DNA of 64,000 nt from Pseudomonas sp. W4I3 (lineage in GTDB: Bacteria; Pseudomonadota; Gammaproteobacteria; Pseudomonadales; Pseudomonadaceae). The notes under the pieces are model-generated. The model worked only from the letters and a program-made list of their open reading frames with translations, had not been told where the DNA came from and ran no database searches. The position numbers were made by a program, and so were the translations under genes. The stretch covers positions 1,263,501 to 1,327,500 of the forward strand of contig NZ_JAUSXS010000001.1 of assembly GCF_030816195.1 (NCBI RefSeq). The letters are read 5' to 3'. This document shows, one piece after another, positions 10,381 to 19,192 of this stretch (the first letter of the stretch is position 1; every line of letters starts with the position of its first letter).

Positions 10381-11138
10381 GTCTGGAAAAAATCTACGGC
10401 GTGCACGCCGTAGAAGCACTGCTGCGTCACCATCCCAAGCGCGTCAAGCAAGTGTGGCTGGCGGAAGGTCGCAGCGAGCCACGCGTGCAGGCGCTGGTCG
10501 AGCTGGCCAATCAGAACAAGGTTGCCATCGGTCAGGCTGAGCGCCGTGAAATGGACGTGTGGGTAGAAGGCGTTCACCAGGGCGTGGTGGCTGACGTCAG
10601 TCCGAGCCAGGTGTGGGGCGAAGCGATGCTCGACGAGCTGCTCGACCGTACCGAAGGCGCGCCGTTGCTGCTGGTGCTGGACGGCGTGACCGACCCGCAC
10701 AACCTGGGCGCCTGCCTGCGTTCGGCGGATGCTGCCGGCGCGCTGGCCGTGATCGTGCCTAAAGACAAGTCGGCGACCCTCACACCCGTAGTGCGTAAAG
10801 TCGCCTGCGGCGCGGCGGAAGTGATTCCGCTGGTGGCCGTGACCAACCTGGCGCGCACCCTGGAAAAGCTCCAACAGCGCGGCTTGTGGATTGTCGGCAC
10901 GGCGGGGGAGGCCGAAGTCAGTATTTATGATCAGGACCTTACCGGCCCGACCATTCTGATCATGGGCGCCGAAGGCAAGGGCATGCGTCGCTTGACCCGT
11001 GAGCATTGCGATTACCTGGTGCACCTGCCGATGGCCGGTAGCGTCAGCAGCCTGAACGTTTCGGTGGCGACAGGCGTGTGCCTGTTCGAAGCCCAGCGTC
11101 AGCGCGGTGCTAAAGCCAAGGCCAAGCCCAAGAAGTAA
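10377..11138 (+). CDS. rlmB: 23S rRNA (guanosine-2251-2'-O)-methyltransferase RlmB
   Basis: SpoU/TrmH-family SAM-dependent methyltransferase that modifies G2251 in the ribosomal P-loop. At 253 residues it has normal length. SpoU motifs are visible: VTDPHNLGACLRSADAAGA (motif 1), IMGAEGKGMRRLTREHCD (motif 2) and the knot motif PMAGSVSSLNVSVATGVCLFE. It starts with an ATGA overlap on the rnr stop, the conserved rnr-rlmB arrangement of gammaproteobacteria. A family A repeat follows. Confidence 0.95.
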   Translation: MSLEKIYGVHAVEALLRHHPKRVKQVWLAEGRSEPRVQALVELANQNKVAIGQAERREMDVWVEGVHQGVVADVSPSQVWGEAMLDELLDRTEGAPLLLVLDGVTDPHNLGACLRSADAAGALAVIVPKDKSATLTPVVRKVACGAAEVIPLVAVTNLARTLEKLQQRGLWIVGTAGEAEVSIYDQDLTGPTILIMGAEGKGMRRLTREHCDYLVHLPMAGSVSSLNVSVATGVCLFEAQRQRGAKAKAKPKK

Positions 11139-11158
11139 TCAGGTTGATGCAGGTCAAA

Positions 11159-11249
11159 ATGTGGGAGGGGGCTTGCCCCCGATAGCGGTGTTTCAGTTGC
11201 AGATGTTGTGACTGACCCACTGCAATCGGGGGCAAGCCCCCTCCCACAT
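11159..11249. repeat. Family A REPIN, long form (A2)
   Basis: GTGGGAGGGGGCTTGCC...GATAGCGGTG - inner region with TCAG..CTGA - ATCGGGGGC..CTCCCAC. Both 23-bp arms are perfect inverted copies. It fills most of the gap between rlmB and the rpsF promoter. Confidence 0.88.
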
Positions 11250-11295
11250 TGTTTATGTGGTGTTTGGGAGATTGTTCAAATAATCACCAATCACC

Positions 11296-11324
11296 TTGCG
11301 CCCGTTCTCCCCCTTCTCTACAAT
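11296..11324 (+). promoter_or_regulatory. Sigma-70 promoter of the rpsF operon
   Basis: TTGCGC - 17 bases - TACAAT, about 120 bases before rpsF. The predicted transcript starts just upstream of a strong leader hairpin. Confidence 0.7.
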
Positions 11325-11330
11325 TGCGCC

Positions 11331-11374
11331 CCTTGCCTTCCTGGCAGGCACTGATGTGCCTCCCTGCGGCAAGG
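11331..11374 (+). promoter_or_regulatory. Structured leader RNA of rpsF-rpsR (candidate S6:S18 autoregulatory element)
   Basis: Outer stem CCTTGCC / GGCAAGG encloses an inner stem AGGCAC-TGAT-GTGCCT with an asymmetric unpaired C-rich stretch. S6:S18 is known in many bacteria to bind a leader hairpin of its own mRNA. The position and general shape fit, but I could not confirm the consensus CCG bulge. Confidence 0.5.
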
Positions 11375-11443
11375 TCCATAAGTGTCATTCACTCCTTGTC
11401 TGACCGTTTTTGAGCGGCAGGCTACAACCCGTAAGGAGCATTC

Positions 11444-11866
11444 ATGCGTCATTACGAAATCATCTTTTTGGTCCACCCGGATCAAAGCGAGCAAGTCGGC
11501 GGCATGGTTGAGCGTTACACCAAGCTGATCGAAGAAGACGGCGGCAAAATCCACCGTCTGGAAGATTGGGGCCGTCGTCAACTGGCCTACGCAATCAACA
11601 ATGTTCACAAGGCTCACTACGTGATGCTGAACGTTGAGTGCACTGGCAAGGCCCTGGCCGAGCTGGAAGACAACTTCCGCTACAACGATGCAGTGATCCG
11701 TAACCTGGTCATCCGTCGCGAAGAAGCCGTTACCGGCCAATCCGAGATGCTCAAGGCTGAAGAAAACCGCAGTGAGCGCCGTGAGCGTCGCGACCGTCCT
11801 GAGCACGAAGGCGCTGATAGCGCTGATAGTGATGACAGCGACAACAGCGATAACGCTGACGAGTAA
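11444..11866 (+). CDS. rpsF: 30S ribosomal protein S6
   Basis: Binds 16S rRNA in the platform as a complex with S18. The 140 residues begin [18 protein letters not shown], and the core ends near [19 protein letters not shown]. The remainder is an Arg/Glu then Asp/Ser-rich acidic tail ([12 protein letters not shown]), where RimK-type glutamate addition occurs in E. coli. A TAAGGAG ribosome site precedes the ATG. First gene of the rpsF-rpsR-DUF2232-rplI cluster; priB, found here in E. coli, is absent. Confidence 0.97.
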   Translation: MRHYEIIFLVHPDQSEQVGGMVERYTKLIEEDGGKIHRLEDWGRRQLAYAINNVHKAHYVMLNVECTGKALAELEDNFRYNDAVIRNLVIRREEAVTGQSEMLKAEENRSERRERRDRPEHEGADSADSDDSDNSDNADE

Positions 11867-11894
11867 TCCACGGACCTTTTAAGGAGCCTATCAA

Positions 11895-12125
11895 ATGGCA
11901 CGTTTCTTCCGTCGTCGTAAATTCTGCCGCTTCACCGCTGAAGACGTGAAAGAGATCGATTACAAAGATCTCAACACTCTGAAAGCCTACGTATCCGAGA
12001 CCGGCAAAATCGTTCCAAGCCGTATCACCGGTACCAAAGCACGTTATCAGCGTCAGCTGGCCACCGCTATCAAGCGCGCCCGCTTCCTGGCCCTGCTGGC
12101 CTACACCGACAGCCACGGCCGCTGA
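11895..12125 (+). CDS. rpsR: 30S ribosomal protein S18
   Basis: Small-subunit platform protein that pairs with S6. The 76-residue sequence [13 protein letters not shown]... [20 protein letters not shown] is canonical. An AAGGAGC ribosome site lies eight bases upstream, and it follows rpsF by 28 bases in the same transcript. Confidence 0.97.
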
Positions 12126-12161
12126 GACCGGGCAGTCGACAAGTAGTAAGGGATTGAATGC

Positions 12162-13055
12162 ATGCGCGCCTTAGCTGAGTTCATCATGCGCGGTCGTATG
12201 CAGGCCACTCTGGTAGTGGCTGGCTGTGCGGCATTGCCGTTGCTTTATTGGTTGGGTGCCGCCGCCGGTTGCCTTGTGCTCCTGCGGCGCGGTTTGAAGG
12301 ACGCCCTTGGCGTTCTTGCCCTGGGTTTGTTGCCGGCCTTGATCTGGTGGCTGCAAATGGGTGATCCACGGGTACTTCTGGTACTGCTGGGGTCATCGAG
12401 CCTTGCGTTGGTTTTACGCGCAAGCGAGTCCTGGGTCCGTACGCTGCTGGTCAGCGTGGCATTGGGGTTGGTGTACTCAGTGATGCTTGGCGCGGCTTTC
12501 CGCCCGCAAATCGAGGCGCTGTCGCAGGAAATCGTCAAGATCCTGCCGCTGGCCCTCGGGGATCTCTACCAGCAATTGTCGGTAGATGAGCGAGCGCGGT
12601 TTGCGTCACTGATTGCTCCGGTCCTGACCGGCCTGATTGCGGCTTTGCTGCAGGTCGTCAGCGTGCTGAGCCTGATTCTTGGGCGTTACTGGCAGGCGTT
12701 GTTGTACAACCCGGGTGGTTTTGGTCGCGAGTTTCGCAGTATCAGAATCCCAGCGGGGCCGGCGATGTTGCTGCTGGCGTGCATGGTTGTCGGACCGAAC
12801 TTCGGTCCGCAGATGGCCTTGCTAGCGCCGATTTGCAGCGTACCGCTGGTGTTTGCCGGATTGGCCCTGATTCATGGGCTTGTTGCGCGCAAGCGCCTGG
12901 CCAAGTTTTGGCTGGTGGGGTTGTACGTCACGCTGTTGCTGTTCATGCAGCTGATTTATCCGTTACTCGTGGTTTTGGCCATTGTCGACGGCCTGATTGA
13001 TTTTCGCGGACGTCTGGCGTCGAAAGATGCCGATAGCGCGAACGGTGAAGGTTAA
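12162..13055 (+). CDS. DUF2232 (YybS-like) multi-pass membrane protein
   Basis: Integral membrane protein of unknown function, 297 residues with about eight hydrophobic segments (for example TLVVAGCAALPLLYWLGAA, VSVALGLVYSVMLGAAF, FWLVGLYVTLLLFMQLIYP). It resembles the DUF2232 family found between rpsR and rplI in pseudomonads. A TAAGGGA ribosome site spaced eight bases supports the ATG at 12162; a second ATG eight codons in is less well placed. Being embedded in a ribosomal operon implies high constitutive expression, but no biochemical role can be read from the sequence. Confidence 0.8.
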   Translation: MRALAEFIMRGRMQATLVVAGCAALPLLYWLGAAAGCLVLLRRGLKDALGVLALGLLPALIWWLQMGDPRVLLVLLGSSSLALVLRASESWVRTLLVSVALGLVYSVMLGAAFRPQIEALSQEIVKILPLALGDLYQQLSVDERARFASLIAPVLTGLIAALLQVVSVLSLILGRYWQALLYNPGGFGREFRSIRIPAGPAMLLLACMVVGPNFGPQMALLAPICSVPLVFAGLALIHGLVARKRLAKFWLVGLYVTLLLFMQLIYPLLVVLAIVDGLIDFRGRLASKDADSANGEG

Positions 13056-13073
13056 AAGTTAGAGGATTTTCAC

Positions 13074-13520
13074 ATGCAACTGATCCTTCTGGAAAAAGTC
13101 GCCAACCTGGGCAACCTGGGCGACAAAGTGAACGTTAAGGCCGGCTACGGTCGTAACTACCTGCTGCCATACGGCAAAGCCACCGCTGCAACCGCTGCCA
13201 ACCTGGCTGCGTTTGAAGAGCGTCGTGCTGAGCTGGAAAAAGCCGCAGCAGACAAAAAAGCTTCGGCCGAAACTCGCGCTGCCCAACTGGCTGAGCTGGA
13301 AGTGACTATCACTGCCACCGCCGGTGACGAAGGCAAGCTGTTCGGTTCGATCGGCACCCACGACATCGCTGATGCACTGACCGCCTCCGGCGTTGAAGTG
13401 CAGAAGAGCGAAGTTCGTCTGCCGAACGGAACCATCCGCAACGTAGGCGAATTCGACGTAGCCGTGCACCTGCACGCCGAAGTTGAAGCCACCGTACGCG
13501 TTGTCGTGGTAGCAGCTTAA
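13074..13520 (+). CDS. rplI: 50S ribosomal protein L9
   Basis: Large-subunit protein near the L1 stalk base. The N-domain [20 protein letters not shown] and [16 protein letters not shown] is canonical, followed by the long connecting helix ([19 protein letters not shown]) and the C-domain with [18 protein letters not shown]. Length 148. A GAGGATTTTCAC ribosome site precedes the ATG. Confidence 0.97.
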   Translation: MQLILLEKVANLGNLGDKVNVKAGYGRNYLLPYGKATAATAANLAAFEERRAELEKAAADKKASAETRAAQLAELEVTITATAGDEGKLFGSIGTHDIADALTASGVEVQKSEVRLPNGTIRNVGEFDVAVHLHAEVEATVRVVVVAA

Positions 13521-13567
13521 GCCGCACCTAACTGACTGGCACCTCGCGTGTCAGCCGGTTAACATCG

Positions 13568-13607
13568 GGCACGATCCTGTTTACAGGTCGTGCCTTTTGT
13601 TTTTTTA
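13568..13607 (+). terminator. Intrinsic terminator between rplI and dnaB
   Basis: GGCACGA-T-CCTG / CAGG-TCGTGCC stem with one bulged base, loop TTTA, then TTTTGTTTTTTT. It ends the ribosomal protein operon. Confidence 0.88.
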
Positions 13608-13630
13608 CACACCCCTAATTTCAAGTGGCC

Positions 13631-15028
13631 ATGAACGAAATCTCCGCTCCTGAGCAATACGATCTGCAAACCGCTGCCCTGAAGGTGCCGCCGCATTCCA
13701 TCGAGGCCGAACAGGCAGTGCTCGGTGGCTTGATGCTGGACAACAACGCCTGGGAACGCGTGCTGGATCAAGTCTCGGACGGCGACTTCTATCGTCATGA
13801 CCACCGCCTGATCTTCCGCGCCATCGCCAAGCTGGCCGACCAGAACTCACCGATCGACGTGGTGACCCTGGCCGAGCAACTGGACAAGGAAGGCCAGACC
13901 TCCCAAGTAGGCGGTCTGGGTTACCTCGGCGAACTGGCGAAAAACACGCCGTCCGTCGCCAACATCAAGGCCTATGCGCAGATCGTCCGCGAGCGCGCCA
14001 CCTTGCGCCAGTTGATCGGCATCAGCACCGAAATCGCCGACAGCGCCTTCAACCCCGAAGGCCGGACCGCCGCCGAGATCCTGGACGAGGCCGAGCGCCA
14101 GATCTTCCAGATCGCCGAAGCACGGCCCAAAACCGGTGGCCCGGTCAGCGTCAACGACCTGCTGACCAAAGCCATCGACCGCATCGACACCTTGTTCAAC
14201 ACCGATGCCGCGATTACCGGTATTTCCACCGGTTACACCGACCTCGACGAGAAGACCAGCGGCCTGCAGCCGTCCGACTTGATCATCGTCGCCGGCCGTC
14301 CGTCGATGGGTAAGACCACCTTCGCGATGAACCTGGTGGAAAACGCCGTACTGCGCAGTGACAAGGCAGTGCTGGTGTACTCCCTCGAGATGCCAGGCGA
14401 ATCGCTGATCATGCGTATGCTCTCGTCCCTTGGCCGCATCGACCAGACCAAAGTGCGTTCCGGCCAGCTCGAGGACGACGATTGGCCGCGCCTGACCTCG
14501 GCGGTCAACCTGCTCAACGACCGCAAGCTGTTCATCGATGACACGGCCGGTATCAGCCCGTCGGAGATGCGCGCACGTACCCGTCGCCTGGTGCGTGAGC
14601 ACGGCGACATCGCGCTGATCATGATCGACTACCTGCAGTTGATGCAGATCCCGGGTTCCAGCGGCGACAACCGCACCAACGAAATTTCCGAAATCTCCCG
14701 GTCCCTCAAGGCCCTGGCCAAGGAATTCAACTGCCCGGTGGTGGCGCTGTCCCAGCTCAACCGTTCCCTGGAACAACGTCCCAACAAACGCCCGGTGAAC
14801 TCCGACTTGCGTGAATCCGGAGCGATCGAGCAGGACGCCGACGTCATCATGTTCGTGTACCGCGACGAGGTGTATCACCCCGAGACGGAACACAAAGGCA
14901 TTGCCGAGATCATCATCGGCAAGCAGCGGAACGGGCCGATCGGCTTTATCCGCCTGGCGTTCATCGGCAAATACACCCGTTTCGAAAACCTCGCGCCGGG
15001 CAGCTACAACTTCGACGACGACGAATAA
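13631..15028 (+). CDS. dnaB: Replicative DNA helicase DnaB
   Basis: Hexameric 5'-3' replication-fork helicase. The N-terminal domain (PHSIEAEQAVLGGLMLDNNAWERV) interacts with primase. The RecA-like motor has Walker A GRPSMGKTTF near residue 228, Walker B LIMIDYLQLM, and the DLRESGAIEQDADVI segment. It is 465 residues from the ATG at 13631. A GTG two codons upstream (13625) is possible because no good Shine-Dalgarno sequence precedes either. No intein is present. Confidence 0.96.
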   Translation: MNEISAPEQYDLQTAALKVPPHSIEAEQAVLGGLMLDNNAWERVLDQVSDGDFYRHDHRLIFRAIAKLADQNSPIDVVTLAEQLDKEGQTSQVGGLGYLGELAKNTPSVANIKAYAQIVRERATLRQLIGISTEIADSAFNPEGRTAAEILDEAERQIFQIAEARPKTGGPVSVNDLLTKAIDRIDTLFNTDAAITGISTGYTDLDEKTSGLQPSDLIIVAGRPSMGKTTFAMNLVENAVLRSDKAVLVYSLEMPGESLIMRMLSSLGRIDQTKVRSGQLEDDDWPRLTSAVNLLNDRKLFIDDTAGISPSEMRARTRRLVREHGDIALIMIDYLQLMQIPGSSGDNRTNEISEISRSLKALAKEFNCPVVALSQLNRSLEQRPNKRPVNSDLRESGAIEQDADVIMFVYRDEVYHPETEHKGIAEIIIGKQRNGPIGFIRLAFIGKYTRFENLAPGSYNFDDDE

Positions 15029-15039
15029 TGCTTCTGCTC

Positions 15040-15064
15040 AATTCCGACCATTACCGTCGGAATT
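15040..15064. promoter_or_regulatory. Perfect inverted repeat between dnaB and the ygiQ-like gene
   Basis: AATTCCGAC - CATTACC - GTCGGAATT, 9-bp arms, 11 bases after the dnaB stop. There is no T-run, so it is a weak terminator at best; it sits just upstream of the next gene's -10 and could be an operator. Confidence 0.4.
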
Positions 15065-15076
15065 GGTCAAAATTTG

Positions 15077-15085
15077 TGCTATATT
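15077..15085 (+). promoter_or_regulatory. Extended -10 promoter of the YgiQ-type gene
   Basis: TGC-TATATT, an extended -10, about 40 bases before the start codon. No convincing -35 is seen, which is tolerated with extended -10 promoters. Confidence 0.5.
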
Positions 15086-15124
15086 CCGCGCCCGCGATTT
15101 TTCATCTCAACACCGGTCACCGTC

Positions 15125-17428
<2,304 letters not shown>

Positions 17429-17446
17429 TCGCAGCCTGAACATGCC

Positions 17447-17476
17447 AAACGCCAGCCTCGTGCTGGCGTTTTGCTT
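17447..17476 (+). terminator. Intrinsic terminator after the YgiQ-type gene
   Basis: AACGCCAGC - CTCGT - GCTGGCGTT followed by TTGCTTT, 20 bases after the stop codon. Confidence 0.85.
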
Positions 17477-17525
17477 TCTGGCCGGTGGTGAGCCTGTTTG
17501 GTAAGGTGGCGGCCATTGAAGCGCT

Positions 17526-17598
17526 ATCGGGGGCAAGCCCCCTCCCACATTTAAACGGTGTCTACATTTCAAAGTGTGGGAGGGGGCTTGCCCCCGAT
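17526..17598. repeat. Family A REP pair, short form (A3)
   Basis: ATCGGGGGC..CTCCCAC - about 27-base spacer ending TTTCAAAGT - GTGGGAG..CCCGAT. It lies immediately upstream of the unrecognised two-gene unit. Confidence 0.88.
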
Positions 17599-17638
17599 GG
17601 CGTCAGTCCAGTTTCCACCCCTTCAAGGAAGAACTCCC

Positions 17639-18568
17639 ATGGGCAACCCCCTGGCCGGTATCGGCATGGACTCCAACCGCTCCCAATTCATGGCGCGCCA
17701 GCGTATTGAAAGCCAGATCAACCTGCCGCGCCTGTTTGCCGCCATCGACGCCGATCCAGGTATCGTTGGCGCAGGCGTTGTATACATCGACGCCGACTTC
17801 AACGTCATTACCCTGCGCGAATTCAAGCCCATTTGCAGCATCCAGCCCAAGCGCATCATCCTGCGGGAGGCGCAGAAATACGTTGCACCGACACAATTCG
17901 CTCAACATGTGACGAGCAACCCCAGAGAGTCCAGGCTGATCGGCGAGGCCGTGAACACTGGGATCTCTTGTCTGGGCGCTGTCATCAGTTGGGCTGCGAT
18001 TGCCAGCGGCACCCTCCTGGTGCCGTTCAGTGCGGGCGCCAGTTCCGTCGTTGTGGTGATAGGGTACGCGGCGGCGGGCGCGAGTTCGCTGCAATGCATC
18101 AATGGCCTTGCCCGCACGACGCTTGAGGTGGCCAAGCCCGAGGTCAACGATTGGCTCGACAGTGAAGGCTGGTACCAGAATGCTTCCATTGTGCTCGACG
18201 CAGCGTCGCTGGTCGGCGTGGGCGCTTCGACCCTGACGACGATCAAGCTGGTCAGGGCAGCCAAAGCCTCGACGGGCAAGAGCCTGCGGGATGTGCTTCG
18301 CGGTTTGAATCGGCAGGAAAGAGCCAGGCTGACGAAAGAGCTGATGAGCATCAACCATCCCAGCTTGACTGCGAAGATGCTCAAGTTGCGGCAGGCGTCG
18401 GGTGAACTCACCAAGCGTTTCACCCCTACGCAGCTCAAGCACGGCACAACGACCCAGATCAAGGACGCCCTGAGCGCAGTCTTAGGGTTCGGCGGGAGTG
18501 CCTACTCCGGAAACGTCAATACCATCGCGATCGGGCTGTACGAGGAAGTAAAAGAATGGGCGAATTGA
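17639..18568 (+). CDS. Unrecognised protein with glycine/alanine-rich hydrophobic centre
   Basis: I do not recognise this 309-residue protein. The N-terminal 110 residues are soluble-looking. Residues about 118-165 form two hydrophobic Gly/Ala/Ser-rich stretches (AVISWAAIASGTLLVPF and SVVVVIGYAAAGASS), with a third weaker one near residue 200 (IVLDAASLVGVGASTLTT). The tail is basic, then ends GLYEEVKEWAN. There is no signal peptide. The start at 17639 has AAGGA nine bases upstream. Several AGA/AGG codons occur (for example AGA GAG TCC AGG near 17925), rare in neighbouring genes and suggesting transfer. It overlaps the next gene, a small four-helix membrane protein, by 13 bases. The layout resembles a membrane-active effector with its immunity protein; that is inference. 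Confidence 0.7.
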   Translation: MGNPLAGIGMDSNRSQFMARQRIESQINLPRLFAAIDADPGIVGAGVVYIDADFNVITLREFKPICSIQPKRIILREAQKYVAPTQFAQHVTSNPRESRLIGEAVNTGISCLGAVISWAAIASGTLLVPFSAGASSVVVVIGYAAAGASSLQCINGLARTTLEVAKPEVNDWLDSEGWYQNASIVLDAASLVGVGASTLTTIKLVRAAKASTGKSLRDVLRGLNRQERARLTKELMSINHPSLTAKMLKLRQASGELTKRFTPTQLKHGTTTQIKDALSAVLGFGGSAYSGNVNTIAIGLYEEVKEWAN

Positions 18569-19005
18569 TGACGCTCCGGGACTTTTTCAGGCATTACTTT
18601 CTGACATTTCTGGGCGGCGTATTTGCGGCGTATTTTTCAGTGGCGTTGGCCATGGCGCTGGCGTTCGTCACCTATTTTGATGATGCGCCCCTTGCTCAAG
18701 TCGGGCTCAAGATCATGCTGGCCGGGGCAGTGTTCACGCTGCTGACGGTGCATAGCAACTTTATGATCTTGCGCGGCAAACCCTCTTGGACATGGTTGAT
18801 GGTCGGTATCTACGTCGCTTGCCTGCTGTTTGTGTTGCCGATGATCCAATACGACCCTCATCGTGTTCTTTATGGGTTGGCGCTGGTTTTTCCACTGTTC
18901 GGGCTGCTGATACTCAACAGCAAGGGGCAGCGCGAGATGCGGGCCAAACTCGTTGAAATCCGCCACCTGCGCCAAGCCCTCGGCGCCAGGCACAAGGCCC
19001 CATGA
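18556..19005 (+). CDS. Unrecognised small membrane protein (four predicted helices)
   Basis: 149 residues with four hydrophobic segments: about 14-36 (FLTFLGGVFAAYFSVALAMA), 48-70 (LKIMLAGAVFTLLTVHSNFM), 77-97 (WTWLMVGIYVACLLFVLPMI) and 104-122 (VLYGLALVFPLFGLLILNS), then a basic tail. The start at 18556 is supported by GAGGAAG seven bases upstream; this overlaps the upstream gene by 13 bases and implies translational coupling. AGG codons recur. No family is recognised. Context suggests a partner, possibly immunity protein, of the upstream product. Confidence 0.7.
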   Translation: MGELMTLRDFFRHYFLTFLGGVFAAYFSVALAMALAFVTYFDDAPLAQVGLKIMLAGAVFTLLTVHSNFMILRGKPSWTWLMVGIYVACLLFVLPMIQYDPHRVLYGLALVFPLFGLLILNSKGQREMRAKLVEIRHLRQALGARHKAP

Positions 19006-19066
19006 CTGGGTAGATTCACCACCTCCCTCCAGGCGTTCGCCACAAATATGTGCAGCCCTCGCACCA

Positions 19067-19090
19067 TGACGCCACCATTGGCGTCGTTTT
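19067..19090 (+). terminator. Terminator-like hairpin after the two-gene unit
   Basis: GACGCCA - CCAT - TGGCGTC, then GTTTT, about 60 bases after the membrane-protein stop. The short T-run makes it moderate. It could instead be an operator for the downstream operon. Confidence 0.5.
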
Positions 19091-19139
19091 GGTGCTGTAC
19101 TGCACCGGGCTCGACGATAAAGCGCAATGACTGCCGCTC

Positions 19140-19154
19140 TGGCATAAGTCTTGC
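19140..19154 (+). promoter_or_regulatory. Candidate sigma-54 promoter of the transglutaminase / ATP-grasp operon
   Basis: TGGCAT-AAGTC-TTGC has the required GG-N10-GC spacing and matches most of the TGGCAC-N5-TTGCW consensus. It lies 38 bases before the GTG start. Inverted repeats GTGC-N7-GCAC (19050-19064) and GGTGC-N6-GCACC (19091-19106) are upstream and could bind an activator. Confidence 0.5.
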
Positions 19155-19192
19155 GCGCGTTGTGCCCATGCCCTGGCTCGCAGGAGGCCGCC

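Noticed and set aside
13625..13630. GTG start for dnaB two codons upstream of the chosen ATG
   Set aside because: Possible but no better supported; the ATG gives the usual MNEISAPEQ terminus for the group.
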